Position numbers and translations under genes: made by a program | Shown here: positions 16,850-26,100 of the stretch, in pieces | Layout of the letters: every line of letters starts with the position of its first letter | Position numbering within the stretch: position 1 is the first letter of the stretch | Notes under the pieces: model-generated | Seen by the model: only the letters and a program-made list of their open reading frames with translations | Database searches by the model: none | What the model was told of the DNA's origin: nothing | Assembly (NCBI RefSeq): GCF_003852895.1 | Contig: NZ_QUSW01000010.1 | Coordinates: 1 to 64,000 of the forward strand | DNA length: 64,000 nucleotides | Direction of reading: 5' to 3' | From: Rhizobacter terrae | GTDB lineage: Bacteria; Pseudomonadota; Gammaproteobacteria; Burkholderiales; Burkholderiaceae_C

Positions 16850-19642
16850 ATGGACGTCAACGGCCTTCGCTCCTTCGGCTTGTCCTTCGGCGGCGGCTTG
16901 CAGCCGTGGCGCGTGCCGCTGCCTGGCGGCGAGCCGACGGAGGCGGTGGAGGCTGCGCTCAACCACCGCATCACCGGCGTGAAGCTGGCCAGCCGCGCGA
17001 ACGGGCTCACGCTGAAGGAAGACGCGGCGAGCGTGGCGGACGTGGTCCTGCAACCATCGATGGCGGTGGATGCCTTCGGCAACCATGTGCTGTGGGATGG
17101 CACCGGCATCACCAGCGTCTCCCATCTCGCGGTGTTGCATGCCCTCGCGCCGCAGTCCTTCGCCTTGCCGCACGAGGCCAAGCCCGTGACCGACATGACG
17201 GTGGGCGATGACGATGTGCTCTACCTCGCGGCCAACGGTGCGCTGTGGATGGTGGACTTGCGGGGCCGGTTCGAGCTGACGCAGCTCGATGCGCCCACGG
17301 GCTTCAAGCTGCAGCGCGTTGCCTCCGCCCCCGGCGGCGGCGTGTGGGCGCTGGACGTGGAGCAGGGTGGCATCGCACGCATGAGCGGCCTGCCGCTGTT
17401 CACCAGCCCGATCTTCGTGGGCCGCGACACCGATGCGCGGTTCAGCGCGGCCAACCCCAATCCGAACCCGCCGCGCTGGCGTGTGCTGGCAGATCGCGTG
17501 CCGGCCAATGAAAAGGCCGTCGGCATCGCGACGCATCGCCACGGCAAGCTGCTGGTGCTGAGCCTGGGACGTGCATCGGGCGGTGCGTCGGTGCGGGCCG
17601 TGCTCGACGACGGGCGCCTCTCCTTGCCCCTGCGGCTGTCGGGCCCGCGCTTCCCGCACACGCTGGGCTGGCTCGATGCCGAGCGCATCGCCGTGGCCAC
17701 GCGCGGCGTGCTGAAGTCGCCCGACGGCAAGGACCGCGACCCGGGGGTGTGGACCTATGCGATGCCCGCGACCCTCCTGGACCGGCTGGCCGCCGCCAGC
17801 GCCGAGGGCCACGACACGCTGCCCGAGGACTTGCGCCCGCCCTTGCAGCCGCAAGGTGACTTCTATCCGCTGGCCGGCTGGACCGGCGGTCCCTTCGTCT
17901 CGGGCCGTCCGGGCGAACGCCTGCACTATCCGCGCAGCGGCGACAGCGGCGTTGGGCCGGCCAAGGTGGCGCGCGTGTCCACCGCGGCCCGCGCCCGCTA
18001 CGGCCTGGTGCTGAACGCCGCGCAGGACCGCACGCCCGAAGACCGCGCCCGCGCCGCGCTCGGACGCATCGACACCCACGACCCCGGCACGGTGTGGCAC
18101 CGCCTCTATGCCGAAGCCGCCGTGCCCACCGGCTGCGCGATGATCGTCTGGCTCGCGGCCAACGATGCCGACGCGCCCGACTTCACGCCCGGCAACCCGA
18201 ACCAGCGTGCGCACTGGTATCCGCACCTCATCGGCGAACGCAGCGTCCTGCCTCAGGACGTGCAGGACGCCTTGCCGCCCGACATGCCGCGCGCCGCCTG
18301 GGTGAAGGAAGCCACCGAAGTGCCGCTGGGCGAGAGCGTGCTGTGCTGCGCCGCCGATGCACAGCATGCCGGCCGCGCGGGCCTGTTCACCGTGCTCGTG
18401 CAGCGCGCCGCGACCACGGTGCGTGCGCTGCAGGGCTCGCGCCTGTGGGTGGCGGTGGAGTTCTTCGGCGACGGCCGCGCCACGCCCGAACTCGCGGTGC
18501 TGCGCGCCTACGCGGGCCGCCTGTCCTACCGAGACCGCTACCTGCCCGCGCTCTACCACGAGCGTGTCTTCGGCGAAGACGCCGAGCGTGGCGGACCGGC
18601 CACCGGCGCGGACTTCCTCGACCGCTTCCTGCATCTCTTCGAAGGCCTGTTCACCGACATCGAAGGCCGCATCGCCGCCAGCGCGCTGATGACCGATGCC
18701 ATGGCCTGCCCGGCCGAGGCCATGCCCTGGCTGGCCTCGTGGATCGGCCTGTCGCTGGAGCAGGGCATGCCGCCCGAGCGCGCCCGCTGGATGCTGCTGA
18801 ACGCGCCGCAGCTCGCGCGCCGCCACGGCACGCTGCTGGGCCTGCAGCTCGCGCTGGACATCGCCACCGACGGCGCCGTCACGCGCGGCCGCATCGTGGT
18901 GGTGGAGGACTTCCGGCTGCGCCGCACGCTCTCCACCATCCTTGGCGCGCAGCTCGAAGACGCGACCGATCCGCTCACGACCGGCATCACGCAGTCCGGC
19001 AATTCGGTGGTGGGTGATTCACTGTTCCTCGGCGATGCGAAGACGCTGAACGACGGCGAGCTCAAGACCTTCCTCGCGCTGTTCCGGCACATCGACGCGG
19101 CCGATCCGAAGGCCAACGCCGTGCTCCAGTCTGACCGTGCCGCGGCGCAGAAGGCCTTGTTCGATGACCTCGCGCACCGCATCACCATCCTCATGCACGA
19201 AGAACTCACGCCCGACGAGAAGGGCATGGTGCAGCGCCTGGCGAACCTCGGCGCACCGGCGCACGTGCTCACGCGGGTCATCAGCGCCACCTACCCGTTC
19301 ATGGTGGGCGTGGCCTCGCTGGTCGGCGCCGACACCTACCTGCGCGCGGCGCCGCCGAAGCGGCCCGTGCGCGTCGGGCCCGGCATCGAAACCTCGTCGT
19401 TGGGCGGCGTGGACACCTTGCGCGGCGAGGCTTCGCTCGATGCCCATGCCGGCGCCTTCGACGGCGTGCTGCCGCCCCAGGCCACGCGCGAGCGGCCCGT
19501 GGCGCGCATCGCGGTGAAGGGCCTGCCGTCCAGCGGGCAGGCCGACGTCGCCCAAGCCTTCCAACTCGACGGCAGCGCATCCAGTGCCGACGAAGGACTG
19601 TCCATCGACGGCTTCACCTGGACGCACCTGCCACCCACCTGA
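16850..19642 (+). CDS. Large gpI-like tail/baseplate protein (TIGR02242 type) with half PKD domain at C-terminus
   Basis: The 930-aa protein has a repeat-rich N-terminal 500 residues resembling a beta-propeller (DMTVGDDDVLYLAANGALWM, VASAPGGGVWALDVEQGGIA). Residues about 560-760 carry the phage tail protein I/TIGR02242 core: YLPALYHERVFGED, FLDRFLHLFEGLFTDIEGRI, AMPWLASWIGLSLEQGMPPE, LARRHGTLLGLQLALDI. The last 50 residues (RPVARIAVKG, then FQLDGSASSADEGLSIDGFT) look like the first half of a PKD domain that stops abruptly. ATG 16850 follows the gpJ stop by one base; longer upstream extensions fall inside gpJ. It probably corresponds to Afp12. Confidence 0.82.
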   Translation: MDVNGLRSFGLSFGGGLQPWRVPLPGGEPTEAVEAALNHRITGVKLASRANGLTLKEDAASVADVVLQPSMAVDAFGNHVLWDGTGITSVSHLAVLHALAPQSFALPHEAKPVTDMTVGDDDVLYLAANGALWMVDLRGRFELTQLDAPTGFKLQRVASAPGGGVWALDVEQGGIARMSGLPLFTSPIFVGRDTDARFSAANPNPNPPRWRVLADRVPANEKAVGIATHRHGKLLVLSLGRASGGASVRAVLDDGRLSLPLRLSGPRFPHTLGWLDAERIAVATRGVLKSPDGKDRDPGVWTYAMPATLLDRLAAASAEGHDTLPEDLRPPLQPQGDFYPLAGWTGGPFVSGRPGERLHYPRSGDSGVGPAKVARVSTAARARYGLVLNAAQDRTPEDRARAALGRIDTHDPGTVWHRLYAEAAVPTGCAMIVWLAANDADAPDFTPGNPNQRAHWYPHLIGERSVLPQDVQDALPPDMPRAAWVKEATEVPLGESVLCCAADAQHAGRAGLFTVLVQRAATTVRALQGSRLWVAVEFFGDGRATPELAVLRAYAGRLSYRDRYLPALYHERVFGEDAERGGPATGADFLDRFLHLFEGLFTDIEGRIAASALMTDAMACPAEAMPWLASWIGLSLEQGMPPERARWMLLNAPQLARRHGTLLGLQLALDIATDGAVTRGRIVVVEDFRLRRTLSTILGAQLEDATDPLTTGITQSGNSVVGDSLFLGDAKTLNDGELKTFLALFRHIDAADPKANAVLQSDRAAAQKALFDDLAHRITILMHEELTPDEKGMVQRLANLGAPAHVLTRVISATYPFMVGVASLVGADTYLRAAPPKRPVRVGPGIETSSLGGVDTLRGEASLDAHAGAFDGVLPPQATRERPVARIAVKGLPSSGQADVAQAFQLDGSASSADEGLSIDGFTWTHLPPT

Positions 19643-19663
19643 CCCCACACAAGGAGCTTCACC

Positions 19664-20008
19664 ATGGCCAAGTTCGTTCCCGGTACCGACGAGACCGTCA
19701 AGTCCGACGAGCCCCTGCTGGACGTGCTCGCAAGCGCGGCCACGCCGCTCAAGCCCGGCAAGCACGTCTTCCAGCTGATGGTGGTGGACGACTCGGGCAA
19801 CCAGTCCGACACCGCCAGCGTCACCGTCATCGTGCTCGACCAGGACCGTCCGACCGCGGTCGTCGACCTCATCGACGAGGCCGGCAACCGCCACCCTGAG
19901 CCGGAGGTGAGCGTGCCCTTCGGCAAGCCGTTCCGCCTGAGCGGCGAGCGTTCCAGCGACATCGGCGGTGCCGTGAATGTCTGGAACTGGACGCTGCTGC
20001 GCGGCTGA
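19664..20008 (+). CDS. Small beta-sandwich protein made of two half PKD-like domains
   Basis: The 114-aa product has ACAAGGAG upstream (19648-19655) and no signal peptide. Residues about 20-60 (PLKPGKHVFQLMVVDDSGNQ, then SDTASVTVIVLD) read like the second half of a PKD domain. Residues about 65-114 (RPTAVVDLIDE, then FGKPFRLSGERSSDIGGAVN and VWNWTLLRG) read like a first half. Both neighbours carry the complementary halves, so it may clip between them. It probably forms part of the tail-fibre or baseplate periphery; this is inference from motif and order. Confidence 0.7.
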   Translation: MAKFVPGTDETVKSDEPLLDVLASAATPLKPGKHVFQLMVVDDSGNQSDTASVTVIVLDQDRPTAVVDLIDEAGNRHPEPEVSVPFGKPFRLSGERSSDIGGAVNVWNWTLLRG

Positions 20009-20011
20009 TCC

Positions 20012-20173
20012 ATGGACACGCTGAAGCTCGATGCGCCACTGACCGTGAAGGAGCCTGTGGTCCTCGTGGACCCCAAGCTCCCCGTGGGCACCTACCGCGT
20101 CCAGCTCGTCGTGCAGGGTGCCACCGGCAAGAGCCAGGCGGCGGACCTGCTGATCAAGGTTTTCAAGGAGTGA
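20012..20173 (+). CDS. Tiny protein carrying the second half of a PKD-like domain
   Basis: A 53-aa gene starts three bases after the previous stop (MDTLKLDAPLTVKEP). Its core, LPVGTYRVQLVVQGATGKSQ then AADLLIKVFKE, matches the closing strands of a PKD/Ig-like fold (PGxYxVxLxVxDxxGxxSxxxxxxIxV). Alone it is too short for the full fold. The end carries AAGGAG, which serves as the ribosome-binding site of the next gene, and the stop is two bases before that gene's ATG. Codon use and spacing match the operon, so I treat it as real. Confidence 0.68.
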   Translation: MDTLKLDAPLTVKEPVVLVDPKLPVGTYRVQLVVQGATGKSQAADLLIKVFKE

Positions 20174-20175
20174 GC

Positions 20176-21189
20176 ATGGGTGCCGCAGACACGAGCCTCG
20201 TGACAGAACAGGCCGACGACCTGGTCGGTGAAAGCCTCGCGCTGCGCGGCGTGCCCGAGCGCGTGAACTACGCCACCGGCGTGCTGCTGGGCGCAGAGGA
20301 CTTCGCCGCCGAGCAGCTCTACAACCGCGGCCGCATGGGCCGGGCCTTCGCCGCGCTGTACGGCTTCGGCACCATGGCCGGCCTGCGCGTGACCTGCGCG
20401 GCCAACGACAACCCGGAGCTGGAAGTGCAGGTCGCGCCCGGCCTCGCGCTGGACCGCCTGGGCCGGCTCATCGAGATCCGCCGCATCCAGTGCATCCACG
20501 TGACCCGCTGGCTGGCGCAACGCCAGGCGATGGGCACGAGCGCACTGGACCGCATCAACGTCATCGACGCGGTGCGTGAAGACACGCCCGGCAACAAGCG
20601 GCTGGTGTTCGACGTGTTCCTTCGCTTCGCCATCTGCCCGCACGGCAAGACGCCGGCGTTCGCGGCCGGCCCGTTCAACGCCACCGACTACGTGGTGCCC
20701 TCGCGCCTGGCCGACGCCTTCGAGATGACGCTGCAGCTCGCGCACATCGTGGGCGAGACCGAGGCGAACCCCAAGGGCACGCTGGCCGTGCCGCAGCCTC
20801 GCTCGCCCAAGCTCGAAGCGATGCTCGCGGACATGCAGGGCGTGACGGACCCCGCGCTGCTCGAAGCCGCGCGGCGCCTGTGGTGCATGGAAAGCGCGCT
20901 CGATGCCTGGCCCGAGCCCTCGCAGACCGACCCCACGCGCTTGCCCAAGCTGGCCGAGCACGCGAGCGATGCCGACTGGGACAAGGTGCTGCTGGCGCGC
21001 GTGTCCATTCCCGTGCAGCAGGCCGATGCGACCAGCTTCCCGACGGTGGATACCGCGGCCATCGCCGCGATCGCGGCCAAGCCGCAGCCGCCGGCCACCG
21101 ACCACAGCGAACCCAAGTGGCGCGACATGGCCGACAACGCCCTGCGGCCCATCGTCTTCAACCCGTATTCATGGCGCGGCGCGCTGTGA
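20176..21189 (+). CDS. eCIS hub/fibre-like protein A (shared N-terminal motif), 337 aa
   Basis: The family name is unknown to me. Residues about 28-100 contain a motif shared with the next two genes: YATGVLLGAEDFAAEQLYNR, then GFGTMAGLRV and LEVQVAPGLALDRLGRLIEI. This pattern (G-x-L, D-x-x-x-E-Q, G-x-G-x-x-x-GL-x-V, PG-x-A-x-D-x-x-G) also occurs in phage tail fibres and baseplate accessory proteins. The remainder is mostly helical with no membrane segment. AAGGAG at 20166-20170 selects ATG 20176 over an in-frame GTG at 20170. It is likely a peripheral baseplate or fibre component. Confidence 0.68.
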   Translation: MGAADTSLVTEQADDLVGESLALRGVPERVNYATGVLLGAEDFAAEQLYNRGRMGRAFAALYGFGTMAGLRVTCAANDNPELEVQVAPGLALDRLGRLIEIRRIQCIHVTRWLAQRQAMGTSALDRINVIDAVREDTPGNKRLVFDVFLRFAICPHGKTPAFAAGPFNATDYVVPSRLADAFEMTLQLAHIVGETEANPKGTLAVPQPRSPKLEAMLADMQGVTDPALLEAARRLWCMESALDAWPEPSQTDPTRLPKLAEHASDADWDKVLLARVSIPVQQADATSFPTVDTAAIAAIAAKPQPPATDHSEPKWRDMADNALRPIVFNPYSWRGAL

Positions 21190-21199
21190 GGAGCATGTG

Positions 21200-23176
21200 A
21201 TGGCGACCCCCACCAGCGAAATCACCATCCAGGACGCGCAGGACGATGCGCGCCTGCAGGCCCAGCTCGCAGCCGGCGCGATCATCGTGGACAGCGGCCG
21301 GCGCAGGCCCTTCTACTTCGACGGCCGCTTCCTCACGGCCGACGACCTCACGTCCGACCAGAACTACATCCGCGCGCGGCAGTCTGACCTGGCGCAGGCC
21401 ATCGGCGCGGGCGTCATCCGCGGGCTGATGGTGGGGCTGGGCACGCAGGCCGCGTCCAACAGCCCCACGCTCGTGATCGAGCCGGGCATCGGCGTCACGC
21501 CCAGCGGCGACCTGGTGAACATCGACACCACGCAGACCATCACCATCGCTTCGCTCCCGCAGGCCGCGCAGCTCGATGCGCAGCTGGGCGTGAAGGTGCT
21601 GCCCTCGGCCAGCGCGGTGAACCGCAGCGGCCTGTTCGTGCTGGCCTTGCGCCCCATCGAGTTCAGCGCGAATCCGACGACGGCCTATCCGACCACGCTG
21701 GACGGCCAGCGCACGGTGCGCGACGGCGACATCATCGAAGCCACCGCGGTCACGCTGATTCCCTACCCGGACCGTGCCGGCGTGGAGAACGCCAACGCCA
21801 AGCGCTCGCGCGTGGCGCGCGAGATCTTCTTCGACCGGCAGCGCCCCGGCGTGCTGCAGGACGCGCTGCCGCTGGCCATGCTGTGCCTCGAAGGCGGTGC
21901 GCTGCGCTGGATCGACGTGCACATGGTTCGGCGCGAGGTCGGGGCCGAGTCCACGCTCGCGGCCGGCCTGTCGCAGCGCCCGCGTGCCTTGCTCGAAGCC
22001 TGGCTCAAGCAGCACCAGGACCAGATGGACGACATCGATACCGGCTCGGTGCAGACGGGCTTCGCCGCGGCCAAGCAGTTCGAGACGCTGCCGCCGGTGG
22101 GGCCGCTGCCGGCCTCCACGCTGCGCTTCGAGACGCAGCTCGGTGCACTGACGCTGCTGCAGAACTACTTCCCGCCGATGGTGGACTGCCAGTTCGCGTT
22201 CATCCCGAGCGATGAGCTGGCGGCGCTGGTGCAGGAATCGCTCGCGCTGCCGCCCATCGACCTGCGCGCCTCCGACGACGACCTGGACCACCTGTCCATC
22301 CTCATCGTCGCGCCGGTCACGCGGCAGCAACTGGAAGCGAACAAGCGCTCGCTGCAGACGGTGGTGCGGCCGGTGCGTTCTGCATCGGCCGGGCTCATCG
22401 CCAAGCGTTCGCCGCTGGAGTCGCTGGTGCGCATCTCCCAGCCCGAGCTGCTGGTGGCGCCGCCCATCGGCGACTTTGCGCCGGACTTCCTCGCCCTGGC
22501 CTGGCAGCGTGCCGTCGAGGCCGCGCGCACGCAGGTCAATGCCGACATGCAAGGGCGCGGCATGTTCTGGTATTTGCGCCGCCGGCAACTGCCCTACACC
22601 GCGGAGATCTCCAGCGCCACGCTGCGGCTGGCGGGCGATGCGAAGAGCATCGACACCGAGGTCGACGTGCGCGTGCGGGCCGATGCCGTGCTCACGCGCT
22701 TCAACGGCCTGGTCGCGAAGATCCCGACGCTGGCTCGCGCCGAGACGGTGAACCTGCTGGCGGCGCCCAAGCTGGCGGTGTCCACCACCCTGGCGACCAA
22801 CGTGCTGGCCACCTCCGACCTGCTGCGCCGCAGCGCCTTCACGGCACTGGCGGTGCGTTCGGACTCGCGCGGCGACGAGGGCCTGCGCCATGACGACGTG
22901 CTGGAGATCGCCCGCGAGTTCGGCGACCCGAGCCTGGGCGAAGGCTTCGATGCGCTGGCCCAGGCGGCGCAGCCCGACGTGAAGACGGACCTGCAGACTC
23001 CCGAGGTCGTGAAGGCCGTGGCCGACAGCGGCGTGGCACCGCTGCTGGACCGCGCGGTGCGCGAGCTGCCCGTGCTCAAGCATGCGGACTTCGCCTTGCA
23101 ACTGCGCGATGCGGCCAAGGCGCCCGACTCGGCCAAGCGCCTGTCCGCGCTGGCCGGCGTGAAGCTGGAGCAATGA
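21200..23176 (+). CDS. eCIS hub/fibre-like protein B (shared N-terminal motif), 658 aa
   Basis: Residues about 35-110 repeat the motif of the neighbouring genes: FYFDGRFLTADDLTSDQNYI, IGAGVIRGLMVGLG and PTLVIEPGIGVTPSGDLVNI. The rest is long and mixed alpha/beta, with a helical C-terminus (FALQLRDAAKAPDSAKRLSA). GAGGAG at 21188-21193 precedes ATG 21200. It ends one base before protein C. I do not recognise a binding or enzymatic domain. Three consecutive proteins with this N-terminal block suggest a branched peripheral structure, such as fibre attachment, built from related parts. Confidence 0.68.
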   Translation: MATPTSEITIQDAQDDARLQAQLAAGAIIVDSGRRRPFYFDGRFLTADDLTSDQNYIRARQSDLAQAIGAGVIRGLMVGLGTQAASNSPTLVIEPGIGVTPSGDLVNIDTTQTITIASLPQAAQLDAQLGVKVLPSASAVNRSGLFVLALRPIEFSANPTTAYPTTLDGQRTVRDGDIIEATAVTLIPYPDRAGVENANAKRSRVAREIFFDRQRPGVLQDALPLAMLCLEGGALRWIDVHMVRREVGAESTLAAGLSQRPRALLEAWLKQHQDQMDDIDTGSVQTGFAAAKQFETLPPVGPLPASTLRFETQLGALTLLQNYFPPMVDCQFAFIPSDELAALVQESLALPPIDLRASDDDLDHLSILIVAPVTRQQLEANKRSLQTVVRPVRSASAGLIAKRSPLESLVRISQPELLVAPPIGDFAPDFLALAWQRAVEAARTQVNADMQGRGMFWYLRRRQLPYTAEISSATLRLAGDAKSIDTEVDVRVRADAVLTRFNGLVAKIPTLARAETVNLLAAPKLAVSTTLATNVLATSDLLRRSAFTALAVRSDSRGDEGLRHDDVLEIAREFGDPSLGEGFDALAQAAQPDVKTDLQTPEVVKAVADSGVAPLLDRAVRELPVLKHADFALQLRDAAKAPDSAKRLSALAGVKLEQ

Positions 23177-23177
23177 G

Positions 23178-26100
23178 ATGAAGATCCTGCGCGGCATCGA
23201 CCAACCCTTCGGCGGCGAGCACGTGCTCGTGACTGTTCCCGCGCTGGGGCCTTACGCCAAGGCCAGCGCCGACGAGCCTGCGCTGCGCAAGCGGCTGAAC
23301 CTGTTCCCGCAGCGTTCGCTCACGCACACCGCGCTCATCGACGAGCAGCGCGGCCGCATCGCCGATGCGATGCGGCTCGGGCAGTCGGTGGCGCCGGGCG
23401 TCATCGACGGGCTGGAGCTGGCCATCGAAGGCAACACGCTGGTGCTGCTGCCGGGGCACGCCATTTCGCCCGATGGGCAGGACATCGAGCTCGCCTACCC
23501 GCTGCATGTCGCCTTCGATGCCATCAGCGTGATCTCGCCGCGCGTGGAGAAGGAGCTGGAGGCCGCACACGTCGGCGCCACGCCCTGGCAACGCCTGTCC
23601 AGCTTCCAGCGGCAGGCCTCGCTCAAGCAGGTGCTGACCGACCTGGGCGGCGCCAGCTTCCTGCCGCATGCGATGGTGCTGGTCGCGGTGCCGCGCACCA
23701 TCGCGCTGGACCGCAGCGGCGAGGACGATTCGCCGTGCCCGAACGCGACGGAGGAGACCGCGTTCTCACGCGCCGCGTGGGAAGACGGTTTCCAGCTCGT
23801 GTGGTCGCCCTGGCCGGACGATCGGCCGCTGCCCTTGTGGAGCACGGACGGCACGACCATCGATGCGCGTTTTCGCAACCGACTCGCGTATGCGGTGTTC
23901 AACGCCGAGCGCGAGCGCCTGTCCATCAGTCAGCCGCGGTCCATGCGCGAGTGGATGGACCGTGCCGGCATGTCCCAGGCCGAGCTCGATGCCATCGCCG
24001 CGCAGGCCGCGCTGCTGGCTGACCGCGGCAAGCCCTGGCCGTGGGAGCAGTTGGGCGTGCCGCTGTCCATCGTGGCCTTCGACGCCGGCTTCAAGCCTGT
24101 CTTCGCCGACCGTGCCGCCGTGGTGCGCCAGGGCGGCGGCCGCCACAACCGCAGCGCGCTCGTGCCCTGGTCGGGCGACGACGTGCTGTGGCAGGCGCGC
24201 GTGTCTCAGTTGCTCGAACACCTGGCCGAGATGCCGCAGGACCAGCGCACCGCTGCCGTGCTTGCGCAGCAGTTCGACTGGCTGCCGCCAGCGGGCGTCC
24301 TGCCGCGCGACGCGGCCGACTTCGTGGCCGGACGCCAGGGCTTCTTTCCGCCCACCTTCGACGTGCAGGCCCAGCCCATCCCGGTGGACATGGTGGACGC
24401 GCTCATCGCCGAAGCCTCGCCGCTCCTGCCCTTCAACCTGTCGCTGCGCGACCAGGTGCAGCTGCTGGTGCCGGTGCCCTCGCGCTTCTACGACCCCGAG
24501 CTGCTGCAGCTCGATGTGCACATCAACCCGCTGTTCGACCTGGAGGTCGACCGGCTCACCGGCGAGCGGCTGAAGCTGCTCACGCGGCGCGATGCGCTGC
24601 GCCGTCGCTACGACCTGCTCACGCAGGCGATGGTGGGCGACACGCCCAGCTACCCGCAGGACGATGCCAACGCCCTGCCCGACGAGACCGGCGCGCTCGA
24701 TGCGCTGGCCTTCGCGCGCATCCACCGTTCGAACGCCGTTGCCAACAGCGCGCAGATCCACGGGTTCACTGCTGCGAATCTGAAGCTGGAGTTCCAGGCG
24801 GTGGACGAGCTGATCGTCTTCGTGCGCATCGACAGCGCGCCGGCTGGCATCGGCGTGCGTGCGCTGATCAGCGCTGATCCGCCGCAGGAGGCGCGCATCG
24901 TCCAGCCCTTCACCTGGGGCGACGTGCCGGCCGACGCCGACGGCGACCGCATCGGCGACCTGCCGCAGACGGGCGTGTGGACGAAGCTGTCCGTGCCCAT
25001 GTCGCGCGCCGGCCTGGCTGGCCAGAAGATCGATGGCCTCGCGTTCGCCATCTTCGGCGGCGCGCAGCCCAGCCAGGTGAGCTGGGGCTACGCCGGCAAG
25101 GCCGCCAGCGGCATCGAGAGCTACTGGGTGACCGATGCCCTGCCGCCCGGCGCGCAGGTGATCGATGCGTCGACCTGGGTGTGGGTGGACCAGGGCGATC
25201 CGGCCGATGCGTCGGAGGATGCGGCCTTCGGCGTGCCCGTCGAGGCGCCGCCCTCGTCGGCCTCGACCAGTGCCGACGCGACGGGCGTGGCGCGCCCGCA
25301 CACCCGCCACGTGAGCGAGCTCGACAAGCTGCTGTCGAGCTGGAAGAACTTCCGCGGCGGCATCCTCACGGTGGAGCTGGGCGAGCCCGCCGGGCTGCGC
25401 AACGCCACCACGCCGCCGCGCACCATCGACGGCGGGCTGGACGAACTCATCCAGCGCCTGGACGGCCGCATCAAGGCCGCGGGCGACCACGTGGACTTCG
25501 GCTTCCTGCGTGCGCGCACCGACATCTTCCGCATCCGGCAAAGCGTGCTGGGCACCGACGATGCGGGGCGCTTCCTCACCTCGCCCGCGGCGGCCGAACT
25601 CGTCCAGCGCAACGACAACCCCGTGGCCACCGAGAAGGAGTTCAGCGACTACTTCAAGCAGCTGAACGCGAAGGCCGTGACGCCGCCGGACTTCAACAGC
25701 CCGGCCACGCCGCGCTCGCGGTCGCGCGGCCCGGCGCCTCGCGCGGGCGTCAGCAGCCTGGGCGCGACGCGGCTCACCGGCACGACCAGCCGCGTGTCCT
25801 TGCCGACCAGCACCTTCGCGCTGTCCTCGTCCAGTTCATCGCTGTTCACTTCAGTGGCAGCGGCGCCGCAGGCGGCGATTCCCATTGCCTCGGTGGCTGC
25901 AGCCGCACCCTCGGTCATCATCGCGGCCGCACCCACGGCTGCCATCGGCGCGCGACCGGGCCTCGAAGTGGAAGGCGCGGTGAAGATCACGCCCGAAGTG
26001 GCCGCCACGCCGGTGAAGATCATCGGCGCCACGGCCCGGACGGGCCTCGGCGTGAGTGCGGTGGCCGCGTTGCGGCCGGCGCAACTGAGCGTGGAGGCCC

